Made by a program: the position numbers and the translations under genes. DNA of 64,000 nucleotides from CAIWHR01 sp963726775 (GTDB lineage: Bacteria > Pseudomonadota > Gammaproteobacteria > Burkholderiales > Casimicrobiaceae), in assembly GCA_963726775.1 (NCBI GenBank), contig CAVSDL010000001.1, positions 1,364,001 through 1,428,000 on the forward strand, given 5' to 3'. Under the pieces are notes generated by a model, which saw only the letters and a program-made list of their open reading frames with translations, had not been told where the DNA came from and did no database searches. Shown in pieces: positions 43,656 to 52,351 of the stretch. Numbering within the stretch: the first letter of the stretch is position 1; every line of letters begins with the position of its first letter.

Positions 43656-45185
43656 CTACACGGGCCGCCAGAGCAGAACGGCGACGGCCGCGGTCAGCAG
43701 CAAGGCGACGAGCACCAGCAGCCGGGTATTCGCCCGCTGGGCCGCGGCGAGTTCCCTGATCGCGTCGTCGTCGGCGGACGGCCGCGCGCGGAGCCACTGG
43801 TGAAATAGCCGCGGCAGTTCCGGCAGCGCGGCAACGATGTAGGGCGCTTCGGAAATGAGGCGCCGCTGCAGGGCGGACGGTCCGATCTGGCCTTCCATCC
43901 AGCGCTCGAGGAACGGCTTTGCCGTCGTCCACAGATCGAGCTGCGGATCGAGCTGGCGTCCGAGGCCTTCGATGTTGAGCAGCGTCTTCTGCAGCAGCAC
44001 GAGTTGCGGCTGGATCTCGACATTGAACCGCCGGGACGCGCGAAAGAGCTGCATCAGCACGCGACCCAGCGAAATCTGCGACAGCGGCCGGTCGAACACG
44101 GGCTCCAGCACGACGCGAATCTCCGCCTCGAGCTCGTCGACGCGCGTGTCGCGGGGCACCCAGCCCGACTCGATGTGCGCGGTGGCCACGCGATGGTAGT
44201 CGCGGCGGAAGAAGGCCAGGAAGTTCTGGGCGAGGTAGCTCTTGTCGCTCTCGGACAGCGTGCCCATGATGCCGAAATCGAGCGCAATGTACTTGCCGAA
44301 ATTCGGGCCGTCGGTCGCGACGAAGATGTTCCCCGGGTGCATGTCGGCGTGAAAATAGCCGTCGCGGAAGACCTGCGTGAAAAACAGCTCGACACCGGCG
44401 CGGGACAGCCGCTTGAGGTCGACGCCGGCCTCGACCAGCCGGTTCGTCTGCGAGATCGGAATGCCCGCCATGCGCTCCATCACCATGACCTCGCTGCCGC
44501 TCCAGTCCCAATGCACGGCGGGCACGAGCAAGAGCGGCGAGCGCTGGAAGTTGCGCCGGAGCTGTGAGCAATTGGCGGCCTCGCGCGACAGGTCGAGCTC
44601 GTCGCGAATCGTCTTTTCGAACTCGCCGACGACCTCGCGCGGCTTCAGCCGCTTGCCGTCGGACCACAGCTTCTCGACGAGCATCGCGCCGACCTGCAGG
44701 AGCGAGATGTCCTTCTCGATCACCTGCGAGATGTTGGGCCGCAGCACTTTGACGGCGACCGGAAGTCCGTCCGGCAACGACGCGAAATGGACCTGTGCGA
44801 CGGAAGCGCTGGCCACCGGTGTCCGGTCGAACGCTCCAAACACTTCATCGACCGGCCTTCGGTAGACGCGCTCGAGGGTCGCGATAACCTGCTCGGATGG
44901 AAAGGGCGGGACGCTGTCCTGCAGCTTGGCGAGCTCGTCGGCGATGTCGAGCGGGATCAGGTCGCGCCGCGTGGAGAGCATCTGGCCGAATTTGACGAAA
45001 ATCGGGCCCAGGTCTTCGAGAGCGAGCCGCAGCCTCACGCCGCGGGCGGCGGACGTGTCGCGCCAGAACGTCAACGCGCGCGCGGCCGGCCGGACAGCGC
45101 GGAACCGCTCGTGGCCGGTGAGGAATTCGTCGAGCCCGTACTTCAGCGCGACGCGGACGATCTTGGCGAGGCGCAGGAGGCGCAT
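43656..45185 (-). CDS. ubiB: Ubiquinone biosynthesis atypical kinase UbiB
   Basis: A 509-residue UbiB/ADCK protein. The invariant KxGQ motif is FVKFGQMLSTRRD (K65-Q68), the alanine-rich loop and VAVKVLRPN follow, and the catalytic region reads HADMHPGN ... ALDFG. One or two C-terminal membrane helices (LLVLVALLLTAAVAVLLW) anchor it. It supports ubiquinone synthesis, probably by handling lipid precursors with ATP turnover. ATG 45185 preferred to a frame start 16 codons earlier. It is separated from ubiJ by the divergent hemolysin III-like gene. Confidence 0.93.
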   Translation of the reverse strand: MRLLRLAKIVRVALKYGLDEFLTGHERFRAVRPAARALTFWRDTSAARGVRLRLALEDLGPIFVKFGQMLSTRRDLIPLDIADELAKLQDSVPPFPSEQVIATLERVYRRPVDEVFGAFDRTPVASASVAQVHFASLPDGLPVAVKVLRPNISQVIEKDISLLQVGAMLVEKLWSDGKRLKPREVVGEFEKTIRDELDLSREAANCSQLRRNFQRSPLLLVPAVHWDWSGSEVMVMERMAGIPISQTNRLVEAGVDLKRLSRAGVELFFTQVFRDGYFHADMHPGNIFVATDGPNFGKYIALDFGIMGTLSESDKSYLAQNFLAFFRRDYHRVATAHIESGWVPRDTRVDELEAEIRVVLEPVFDRPLSQISLGRVLMQLFRASRRFNVEIQPQLVLLQKTLLNIEGLGRQLDPQLDLWTTAKPFLERWMEGQIGPSALQRRLISEAPYIVAALPELPRLFHQWLRARPSADDDAIRELAAAQRANTRLLVLVALLLTAAVAVLLWRPV

Positions 45186-45459
45186 CCGCCGATTGTAAGG
45201 GAAAGCGGATTCGGCCCTGCGCCGGCGGGGCATTCGCGCGGCCCACGCGGTTCGTCGCGAGCAGATTCTGTCGGGAACGCCGGCGAAACGCCCTGACGCT
45301 TTCTTGAGCGCGTTCAGGTGATGGCGCGCTTACTGCAGCGCAGCACGAGGGCGCAGCGTTGCCGATGCAACGCGACCTGATCTCGCCTCCGGGCGTGACC
45401 GGGATGCCTGCCTGCCCGCTGCCTGGCACGCCCTGTGCTAGGGCTGGTTCACTCCGACC

Positions 45460-46098
45460 ATGAACGAACGTCCGCAAACTCTCGGCGAGGAACTGGCCAA
45501 TAGCGTCAGCCACGGCCTGGCGCTGCTCGCAGCCAGTCTTTCCGCGCCATTCCTCATCGTCGCGACGGCGCGTAGCGGCACGGCCGTCAACGTCATTGGC
45601 GCCAGCGTCTTCGCCGCGACGATGGTGCTCGTGTACTCGGCGTCGATGATCTATCACGCCGTGCCGCACCCGCAGGTCAAGCGCCTGTTCCGCAAGCTGG
45701 ACCAGGGTGCGATCTACCTATTCATCGCGGGCAGCTACACGCCGTTCGCGCTCGGCGCCCTCGGCGGCCCGTGGGGCTGGACGCTGTTTGGCCTCGTGTG
45801 GACGCTGGCCGTTGTTGGCGTGACATTGAAAGCGATGGACCGGATGTCGCATCCCGGACTGTCCACCGGCTTCTATCTGTTCATGGGCTGGCTCGTGGTC
45901 ATCGCGATCGAGCCGTTGATGTTGCGGGTCCCGATCCCGGGGCTCCTGCTGCTGGCTGCCGGCGGCCTCGCCTACACGCTGGGCGTCGTGTTCTTCACGT
46001 TCGATTCGCGGCTGCGTTACGGCCACTTTGTATGGCATCTGTTCGTGGTCGTCGGCACCGCCTGCCACTTCTTCGCGGTGCTCGACTACGCGATGTGA
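45460..46098 (+). CDS. TrhA/hemolysin III family membrane protein (PAQR-like)
   Basis: A 212-residue protein with seven membrane helices and the conserved residues of the hemolysin III family: EELANSVSHG near the start, SASMIYHAV in helix 2-3, KLDQGAIYLFIAGSYTP, and a final VWHLFVVVGTACHFFAVL with two histidines of the predicted zinc site. Family members affect membrane lipid homeostasis. It is inserted on the opposite strand inside the ubiE-ubiJ-ubiB run. Confidence 0.92.
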   Translation: MNERPQTLGEELANSVSHGLALLAASLSAPFLIVATARSGTAVNVIGASVFAATMVLVYSASMIYHAVPHPQVKRLFRKLDQGAIYLFIAGSYTPFALGALGGPWGWTLFGLVWTLAVVGVTLKAMDRMSHPGLSTGFYLFMGWLVVIAIEPLMLRVPIPGLLLLAAGGLAYTLGVVFFTFDSRLRYGHFVWHLFVVVGTACHFFAVLDYAM

Positions 46099-46133
46099 CC
46101 GCCCGTCATCGCGGTGTCCCCCGGGAGCCGCAG

Positions 46134-46736
46134 TCAGCGCGGGGCGCCGGACAGCCGCGATTCGAGCGTCGCGAGGCGCGCCGCGAGCGCCTCGGTGCGT
46201 GCCGACAGTTCGGCGGCCTGCTTGGCAAAGCGTTTCCCTTCGTCGCCTGGCGCGAGCAATCCGGCTTCGTCGCGCGCGTAGCCGATGACGCTTTCCCCGA
46301 TGCGCAAGGCCGCGTATTCCGGAAACGCAAGCAGCCGGCGCCCGGTTTCGGCGGCGCGCCGGCCCACGATCGGGCCGAGTGCGGCGCCGAACGCCTGCTC
46401 GATGAACCAGGGCAGTGTCTGCGCGAGATCTCTCAAGGTCGCGGCGAGCGCGGGATCGCCGCGGGCGCTCACGTGACGGTCCCACGTCGCGGGCTCGCCG
46501 AGGAACGCGGGGAGGCCAAGTGGCGACACCGTCAGCGTGAGATCGGGCGTGCGGCCGGAAATGGGGGTCGATTCGACCATCCCGGTCGCATCGACGGCGA
46601 GCGCGGTTGCAATCGGGCCGACGGCGATCACGAACACCCGGCCCCCGTGCGCGGCCAGCCGCTGCCGCGCCCACGATTCGCGTTCCAGCAGCCGGCGGGC
46701 CAGGGCTCCGGGAAACGCCGCGGGATCGAGCCTCAT
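46134..46736 (-). CDS. ubiJ: Ubiquinone biosynthesis accessory factor UbiJ-like (SCP2 domain)
   Basis: A 200-residue protein with an SCP2 lipid-binding domain (about residues 5-110; P-DLTLTVSPLGL is typical) and a helical tail with coiled-coil character at the end (AKQAAELSARTEALAARLATLESRL). This is the UbiJ layout; UbiJ with UbiK holds late quinone intermediates for the hydroxylases. Sequence identity across species is low, so position between ubiE/Tim44 and ubiB is the main support. Confidence 0.83.
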   Translation of the reverse strand: MRLDPAAFPGALARRLLERESWARQRLAAHGGRVFVIAVGPIATALAVDATGMVESTPISGRTPDLTLTVSPLGLPAFLGEPATWDRHVSARGDPALAATLRDLAQTLPWFIEQAFGAALGPIVGRRAAETGRRLLAFPEYAALRIGESVIGYARDEAGLLAPGDEGKRFAKQAAELSARTEALAARLATLESRLSGAPR

Positions 46737-46762
46737 GCCGAAGCAGGAATTGCCTGGGTGGA

Positions 46763-47695
46763 TCAGGCTACCTGCTGAATGCCGGCAAGCAGCCAGCCCG
46801 ACGAGCCGTCGACCGGTTTGGTCAGATTCCAGACTTCATCGAGTGAATTCGGCGCCGGCGCCCCGTCCTCGCGCAACTTTCCCGTGAATCGAACGCTCGC
46901 CAGATAACGGCCGTCGTCGGTTGCGACTTCCAGCACCTCGGCGTTGAGCGTGACGATCTCGGTCGCGTGTTGCGCGACGCGGTCGTCGAGGTCGCGCGCC
47001 ACCTCCGACATCATTCCCGGCGTCATCACGTCGGCGAGCGCGTTGCGGTCGCCGGAATCGTACGCGGCCTGCAACCGGCCGAACTGGAGCTTTGCCTGCC
47101 GGATGAAGCCGCTGGAATCGAAGCCCGGCGGCAACGCCTTGGCGAAGTTCGCCGACGGCGCGGGGAATGCCGGATCGCCGGGTCCGGTCCCCTCCCCCGC
47201 AAGCACGGGTGGCGATTCCGGGAACCGGCTCGCCGCGGCGCCCGGATCCGCGTCGCGCGCCGACACACCTGCGTACCGAAGCGGCGCTTTCGTGGCGTCG
47301 CGGCGCGCGAACAGCATTCGAACGGCAAATACGACGCCTGCGACCAGGAGCATCACCAGCAGGATGCTGGCGAAGCCTTCGGACAGACCGAAATGCGACA
47401 GCAACGCTGCCAGACCGATGCCCGCGGCCAGGCCGGCGATCGGGCCCAGCCATCGCGACATGCCCGATGGCGCAGCCGCGGGCGCCATCGGTTTTGCCCC
47501 GATCCCCGTGCCCGGCGCCGCCGGCATGACGGGGTTCGTCGCGGCGCCGGGTGGCGTGCTCGCCGGCGGCGCGATGCTCTGGCGCTGCGCGCCCAGGCTT
47601 CGACCTCCGCTCAGACGCTTGGCATCCGCCAGATCGCTGATCGCGACCGACGCCGCGGCGAGTGCCGCGATGGCCAGAATGAGAAGGTATTTCAT
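46763..47695 (-). CDS. Tim44-like domain membrane protein
   Basis: A 310-residue protein: N-terminal signal/anchor helix, a proline/alanine-rich linker (residues 40-80), two more hydrophobic segments (82-130) and a C-terminal Tim44-like NTF2-fold domain (about 195-310) with FIRQAKLQFGRLQAAYDSGD and a final DGSSGWLLAGIQQV. Such proteins often sit next to ubiquinone or metal-transport genes, with unknown exact role. It lies 42 bases after ubiE and 26 before ubiJ. Confidence 0.83.
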   Translation of the reverse strand: MKYLLILAIAALAAASVAISDLADAKRLSGGRSLGAQRQSIAPPASTPPGAATNPVMPAAPGTGIGAKPMAPAAAPSGMSRWLGPIAGLAAGIGLAALLSHFGLSEGFASILLVMLLVAGVVFAVRMLFARRDATKAPLRYAGVSARDADPGAAASRFPESPPVLAGEGTGPGDPAFPAPSANFAKALPPGFDSSGFIRQAKLQFGRLQAAYDSGDRNALADVMTPGMMSEVARDLDDRVAQHATEIVTLNAEVLEVATDDGRYLASVRFTGKLREDGAPAPNSLDEVWNLTKPVDGSSGWLLAGIQQVA

Positions 47696-47737
47696 GCCAT
47701 TCGCTCCGGTGGTGGGGCGCGGTGTCGACGCGTCCCG

Positions 47738-48472
47738 TCAATGAACATAACCGAGGTGCAAGGCAACGACGCCGGCGGCGAGGTTGTGCACTTCGACAGA
47801 ATCGAACCCGGCTTGTTCCATCATCGCCTTCAGCGTCGCCTGGTCCGGGTGCATGCGTATCGATTCCGCGAGATAGCGGTAGCTGGCGTCGTCGCCCGCG
47901 ACGAGCCTGCCGATCCGCGGGATCACGTTGAAGCTGTACCAGTCGTATACGGGGGCCAGCGGCTGCCAGACGCGCGAGAACTCCAGTACCGCGGCGACGC
48001 CGCCGGGTTTCAGCACCCGCCGCATTTCCGCGAGCGCGATTTCCTTGCGCGTGACGTTGCGCAACCCGAAGGCGATGCTGACGCGGTCGAAACGCGCGTC
48101 GGAGAAGGGAAGCTTCTCGGCGTCACACTGGACGACCGGCACGAACCGGCCGCCGTTGATCAACTTGTCGCGGCCCGCCGCGAGCATCGCGCCGTTGATG
48201 TCGGTGAGCACGACTTGGCCGGTCGGTCCCACCCTTTCGGTGAAGAGTCGTGCGAGGTCGCCGGTGCCGCCGGCCAGGTCCAGCACCTGCATGCCCGCGC
48301 GCACGCCCGTGGCGTTGACGGCGAACCGTTTCCACAGGCGGTGCAGGCCCGCGGACATCAGGTCGTTCATCAGATCATAATTTTCCGCGACCGAATCGAA
48401 CACGCCGCGCACGCGGCGAGCCTTGTCCCCCGGGGCGACCCGTTCGAAACCGAAATGCGTCTTGTCGTTCAC
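47738..48472 (-). CDS. ubiE: Ubiquinone/menaquinone biosynthesis C-methyltransferase UbiE
   Basis: A 244-residue class I methyltransferase with the UbiE signatures Y-D-LMNDLMSAGLHRLWKR, SAM motif LDLAGGTGDLA, the ITDINGAM-like VLTDINGAML and LRNVTRKEIALAEMRRVLKPGG. It methylates the benzoquinol ring at C2. Begins with GTG at 48472. Downstream of DUF971 by 52 bases, upstream of the Tim44-like gene. Confidence 0.95.
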   Translation of the reverse strand: MNDKTHFGFERVAPGDKARRVRGVFDSVAENYDLMNDLMSAGLHRLWKRFAVNATGVRAGMQVLDLAGGTGDLARLFTERVGPTGQVVLTDINGAMLAAGRDKLINGGRFVPVVQCDAEKLPFSDARFDRVSIAFGLRNVTRKEIALAEMRRVLKPGGVAAVLEFSRVWQPLAPVYDWYSFNVIPRIGRLVAGDDASYRYLAESIRMHPDQATLKAMMEQAGFDSVEVHNLAAGVVALHLGYVH

Positions 48473-48524
48473 TGCTCGCTCGATGCGCAGGACACTGCGG
48501 ATATCGCGGCTGGATGAAGACGCG

Positions 48525-48902
48525 TCACTTCGCGTCCCGGCTGGCGCCGGCCTCCGCCAGCCGGTCGAGGTAGCGCCGCCACAGCTCGTCCTGCCGGCCG
48601 CCCAGGTCGTAGAGGTAGTCCCACGAATAGATGCCGGTATCGTGGCCGTCGGAAAACGAAGGGCGGATGGCGTAGTGACCGACCGGCTCGACCTCCTTGA
48701 TCGTCACCTCGCGCTTGCCGATTTGCAGAACCTCCTGCCCCGGACCGTGGCCGCGGACTTCCGCCGAAGGCGACTGGACGCGGAGAAGCTCGTAGGGAAT
48801 CCGGAACACGCGGCCGTCGCTGAACGCGACCTCGAGAACGCGGGACTGCTGGTGCAGCTTGATCTCGGTAGGTGTCGGGGTCGAGGCGTCGAGGCCGGAC
48901 AT
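48525..48902 (-). CDS. DUF971 / GBBH-like N-terminal domain protein
   Basis: A 125-residue protein formed by one DUF971 domain (related to the N-terminal metal-binding part of gamma-butyrobetaine hydroxylase): FRIPYELLRVQSPSAEVRGHG and YAIRPSFSDGHDTGIYSWDYLYDLG are the family blocks. It is the usual partner upstream of ubiE in Betaproteobacteria. The frame begins 17 codons earlier, but ATG 48902 gives the normal length. Confidence 0.88.
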   Translation of the reverse strand: MSGLDASTPTPTEIKLHQQSRVLEVAFSDGRVFRIPYELLRVQSPSAEVRGHGPGQEVLQIGKREVTIKEVEPVGHYAIRPSFSDGHDTGIYSWDYLYDLGGRQDELWRRYLDRLAEAGASRDAK

Positions 48903-48962
48903 GTCGTCGATTCGGATGCGGGCTGGAACCGAACAGCCTAGCACACTGCGCAAGGACGCCAG

Positions 48963-48986
48963 TGTCGCGCCCCTTTACGCGCGACA
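48963..48986. repeat. Inverted repeat upstream of the DUF971-ubiE run
   Basis: A perfect 8-base inverted repeat, TGTCGCGC and GCGCGACA (48963-48970 and 48979-48986), with an 8-base A/T-containing centre, about 60 bases before the DUF971 start. It could be a transcription factor site or, less likely, an RNA hairpin. Confidence 0.45.
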
Positions 48987-49142
48987 TGCAGGGCGATGGT
49001 GACGCGACGATCCGCGACCGTCGGATCTGAACAGCTCGCGGGAGGAGGCGCGGTACCCATAGACGCAAGGCCGAAATCCGCGGTGCCCCCTGCGGCCGAC
49101 GTCAGCGGCCGATGACGCCCGGTACGATCCGCCCCGTCCCGG

Positions 49143-50306
49143 TCAAATGACATTCCCCTTGGACGCTTCCGGCACGATGTCGAGGCTGCCGATCCCCGAG
49201 AACATGTTTCGGCTCTTGGCCTCCTTGCCGTGCAGCTTGATCTCCAGCCGGAGATCGTTCAGCGAATCGGCGTTGCGCAGCGCGTCCTCGTAGCTGATGA
49301 GGCCGGCCTCGTAGAGGTCGAACAGGGACTGGTCGAAGGTCTGCATGCCGAGTTCGCGCGACTTCTTCATGATCTCCTTGATTCCCGAGATGTCTCCCTT
49401 GAACACGAGGTCCGAGACCAGCGGCGAGTTCAGCATCACCTCGACGGCCGGCACGCGGCCGCGGCCGTCGCGGCGCGGTATCAGCCGCTGCGCGACGAAC
49501 GCGCGGATGTTGAGCGAGAGGTCCATGAGCAGCTGCGCGCGGCGCTCCTCGGGGAAAAAGTTGATGATCCGATCGAGGGCCTGGTTGGTGCTGTTCGCGT
49601 GCAGCGTGGCGAGACACAGGTGGCCGGTTTCGGCGAACGATATCGCGTAGTCCATCGTTTCCCGTTCGCGGACTTCGCCGATCAGGATGACGTCCGGCGC
49701 CTGCCGCAGCGTGTTCTTCAGCGCGACCTGCCAGCCGTCGGTGTCGACACCGACCTCGCGCTGGGTGACCACGCAGTTCCTGTGCTCGTGGACGTACTCG
49801 ATCGGGTCCTCGATCGTGATGATGTGGCCATAGCTGTTTTCGTTGCGGTACCCGAGCAGCGACGCCATCGACGTCGACTTGCCGCAGCCGGTGGCGCCGA
49901 TGAACATCATGATGCCGCGCTTCGACATGATGACGTCCTTCAGCACCGGCGGCAGGCCCAGCTCGTCGAACTTCGGGATCTCGGTCATGATCGTGCGCAT
50001 CACCATGCCGACGCGGCCCTGCTGGACGAAGGCGTTGGTGCGAAAGCGGCCGACGCCCGGGGGCGCGATCGCGAAATTGCATTCCTTCGTCGATTCGAAT
50101 TCCGCGGCCTGCTTGTCGTTCATCACGCTGCGGACGAGTTCGATCGTGTGCTGCGACGAGAGCGCCGTCTTCGATACCGGCTGGATCTTGCCGTCGACCT
50201 TGAGCGCCGGTGGGAAGCCCGCCGTGATGAAGAGGTCGGAGCCCTTCTGCTTGACCAGCAGTTCGAGCAGCTCGTGGATGAATTTGGTGGCGCGTTCGGG
50301 TTCCAT
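49143..50306 (-). CDS. pilU: Type IV pilus retraction ATPase, PilU
   Basis: A 387-residue hexameric retraction ATPase of the PilT family. N-terminal PAS-like domain with K-SDLFITAG, Walker A GATGCGKST (137-145), ITIEDPIEYVHEH, Walker B ILIGEVRERETM and the His box ATLHANSTN. The C-terminal tail after LRLEIKLHGKEA is longer than in PilT, as expected for PilU. Ribosome binding site AGGAG is well placed before ATG 50306. Follows pilT by 48 bases. Confidence 0.93.
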   Translation of the reverse strand: MEPERATKFIHELLELLVKQKGSDLFITAGFPPALKVDGKIQPVSKTALSSQHTIELVRSVMNDKQAAEFESTKECNFAIAPPGVGRFRTNAFVQQGRVGMVMRTIMTEIPKFDELGLPPVLKDVIMSKRGIMMFIGATGCGKSTSMASLLGYRNENSYGHIITIEDPIEYVHEHRNCVVTQREVGVDTDGWQVALKNTLRQAPDVILIGEVRERETMDYAISFAETGHLCLATLHANSTNQALDRIINFFPEERRAQLLMDLSLNIRAFVAQRLIPRRDGRGRVPAVEVMLNSPLVSDLVFKGDISGIKEIMKKSRELGMQTFDQSLFDLYEAGLISYEDALRNADSLNDLRLEIKLHGKEAKSRNMFSGIGSLDIVPEASKGNVI

Positions 50307-50354
50307 CGTGCATCTCCTGGGGGTCTCGCGCCCGGCGCGGCGGTCCGGGGCCGA

Positions 50355-51401
50355 TCAGGCGCCGCCGAACAGTTCCTTGTTCATGGCACGGTTCCGCGCT
50401 TCCGCAACGTTGACCTGATTGCGGCGGACCATGTCGACGAGGCACTGGTCGAGCGTCTGCATCCCGACCTGCTGGCTCGTCTGGATCGCCGAGTACATCT
50501 GCGCGACCTTGTTCTCGCGGATCAGGTTCCTGATCGCCGGCGTGCCGACCATGATCTCGTGCGCGGCAACGCGCCCCTGCCCGTCCTTGGTCTTCAGGAG
50601 CGTCTGCGATATCACCGACACGAGCGATTCGGACAACATCGCGCGGACCATGTCCTTTTCCGCGGCCGGAAACACGTCGATGATCCGGTCGATCGTCTTC
50701 GCCGCGGAGCTCGTGTGCAGCGTCGCGAAAACGAGGTGGCCGGTCTCGGCGGCGGTCAGCGCAAGCCGGATCGTCTCGAGATCGCGCATTTCGCCGACGA
50801 GGATGTAATCGGGGTCCTCGCGCAACGCGCTGCGCAGCGCGTTGGGGAACGACAGCGTGTGCGGCCCCAGTTCGCGCTGGTTGATCAGGCACTTCTTCGA
50901 GTCGTGCATGAATTCGATGGGGTCCTCGATGGTGAGGATGTGGCCGTACATCTCCTCGTTGACGTGGTTGACCATCGCCGCCAGCGTCGTCGACTTGCCC
51001 GAGCCCGTGGGGCCGGTGACCAGGATCAGGCCGCGCGGGCGGTTGGTCAGCTCCGCGAAGATCTTCGGTGCATTCAGGTCCTCCAGCGACAGCACCTTCG
51101 CCGGAATCGTCCGGAAGGCCGCGGCGGCGCCGCGCATCTGGACGAACGCGTTGACGCGGAACCGCGCGAGGTTCGGAACGGCAAAGCTGAAGTCGCATTC
51201 GAGGTTTTCCTCGTAGGACTTCCTTTGCGCATCGCTCATGATGTCGTACACCATGGCGTGGACGTCCTCGTGCTCCATCGGGGGCAGGTTGATCCGCCGG
51301 ATATCGCCGTGGACGCGGATCATCGGCGGCAGGCCCGCCGACAGGTGCAGGTCGGAGGCCTTGTTCTTGACCGCAAAGGCAAGGAGTTCGGTGATGTCCA
51401 T
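50355..51401 (-). CDS. pilT: Type IV pilus retraction ATPase PilT
   Basis: A 348-residue protein with KASDLHLSAGLPPMIRVHG at the start, Walker A GPTGSGKST (130-138), LTIEDPIEF, Walker B ILVGEMRDLET and ATLHTSSA. This motor pulls type IV pili back for twitching and DNA uptake. First gene of the pilT-pilU pair, divergent from yggS as in many Betaproteobacteria. ATG start at 51401. Confidence 0.95.
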   Translation of the reverse strand: MDITELLAFAVKNKASDLHLSAGLPPMIRVHGDIRRINLPPMEHEDVHAMVYDIMSDAQRKSYEENLECDFSFAVPNLARFRVNAFVQMRGAAAAFRTIPAKVLSLEDLNAPKIFAELTNRPRGLILVTGPTGSGKSTTLAAMVNHVNEEMYGHILTIEDPIEFMHDSKKCLINQRELGPHTLSFPNALRSALREDPDYILVGEMRDLETIRLALTAAETGHLVFATLHTSSAAKTIDRIIDVFPAAEKDMVRAMLSESLVSVISQTLLKTKDGQGRVAAHEIMVGTPAIRNLIRENKVAQMYSAIQTSQQVGMQTLDQCLVDMVRRNQVNVAEARNRAMNKELFGGA

Positions 51402-51402
51402 C

Positions 51403-51408
51403 TATAAT
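51403..51408 (+). promoter_or_regulatory. Possible -10 box for yggS-proC
   Basis: TATAAT immediately upstream of the divergent pilT start, about 100 bases before yggS. No good -35 hexamer at 16-18 bases, so only a candidate. Confidence 0.3.
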
Positions 51409-51509
51409 CCCGGTTTCGGCCATGCCGACGCGCCCATTTGCAGCGCGACACGCGAACGCATGCAATTCCCGTACCATTGATGGGTTCCGCATGCCAGCGT
51501 CATTCGATT

Positions 51510-52208
51510 ATGTTCCACTACGAGAAGGCGTGGCAAGACTTGCGTGCCCGTATCGACCGGTCGGCGCGGGCCGCAGCCCGCTCACCCGATGCCGTGCATC
51601 TGCTCGCGGTCAGCAAGACGTTCCCGCCGGCGGCGATCCGCGTTGTCCACGCGTTCGGCCAGCGGGCTTTCGGCGAAAATTTCGTGCAGGAGGCCGTGGC
51701 CAAGATGGACGCTCTGGCGGACCTCCTTGACGTGGAGTGGCACATGATCGGGCCGTTGCAGGGCAACAAGACGCGCGTCGCCGCGGAGCGATTTGCGTGG
51801 GTGCACTCCGTGGACCGGGAGAAGATAGCCGCCCGGCTGGCCGCCGCGCGCCCCGCGACGCTGCCGCCGCTCAACGTCTGTATTCAGGTCAACATCAGCG
51901 GCGAGGCGACCAAGGGTGGCGTTCGCCCCGACGAGGCGATCGCGCTTGCGAGCGCAATTGCGAAGTTGCCGAGACTCAGGCTGCGGGGCCTCATGGGGAT
52001 CGCCGAGCCGACTCCGGTCGTGACCTCCCGGCAGCCACAATTTCGTACTCTGCGCGCGCTTTTCGATGACTGTCGTGCCGCCGGGGCCGAGATGGACACG
52101 CTGTCGATGGGGATGTCGGAGGACCTCGAGATCGCCATCGCGGAAGGAGCGACCCTGGTGCGCGCCGGAACGGCCGTCTTCGGCCCCCGCGAGACCGCAA
52201 GGAAATGA
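51510..52208 (+). CDS. yggS: PLP homeostasis protein YggS (PLPBP/ProY type)
   Basis: A 232-residue single-domain PLP-binding TIM barrel. The lysine that holds PLP is in LLAVSKTFP, followed by GENFVQEA, WHMIGPLQGNK and the phosphate-binding SMGMSEDLEIAIAEGATLVRAGTAVFG. It keeps vitamin B6 and amino-acid pools balanced and has no known catalytic activity. ATG 51510 gives the standard N terminus; the frame runs 24 codons further back. First gene of yggS-proC-yggT-yggU. Confidence 0.93.
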   Translation: MFHYEKAWQDLRARIDRSARAAARSPDAVHLLAVSKTFPPAAIRVVHAFGQRAFGENFVQEAVAKMDALADLLDVEWHMIGPLQGNKTRVAAERFAWVHSVDREKIAARLAAARPATLPPLNVCIQVNISGEATKGGVRPDEAIALASAIAKLPRLRLRGLMGIAEPTPVVTSRQPQFRTLRALFDDCRAAGAEMDTLSMGMSEDLEIAIAEGATLVRAGTAVFGPRETARK

Positions 52209-52351
52209 ACCGCCATGCATGACAGGACAAGGTGGACGCGCGTCGCCGCCATCGGGCTCGTGCCTGGCGGCGCGTGCCGCGTTGCCCACCGGGGCGTCGG
52301 ATCGCGGGCGGTATCGGGCAACATACAGGCTTCACCGTGAGTCGAACCGCC

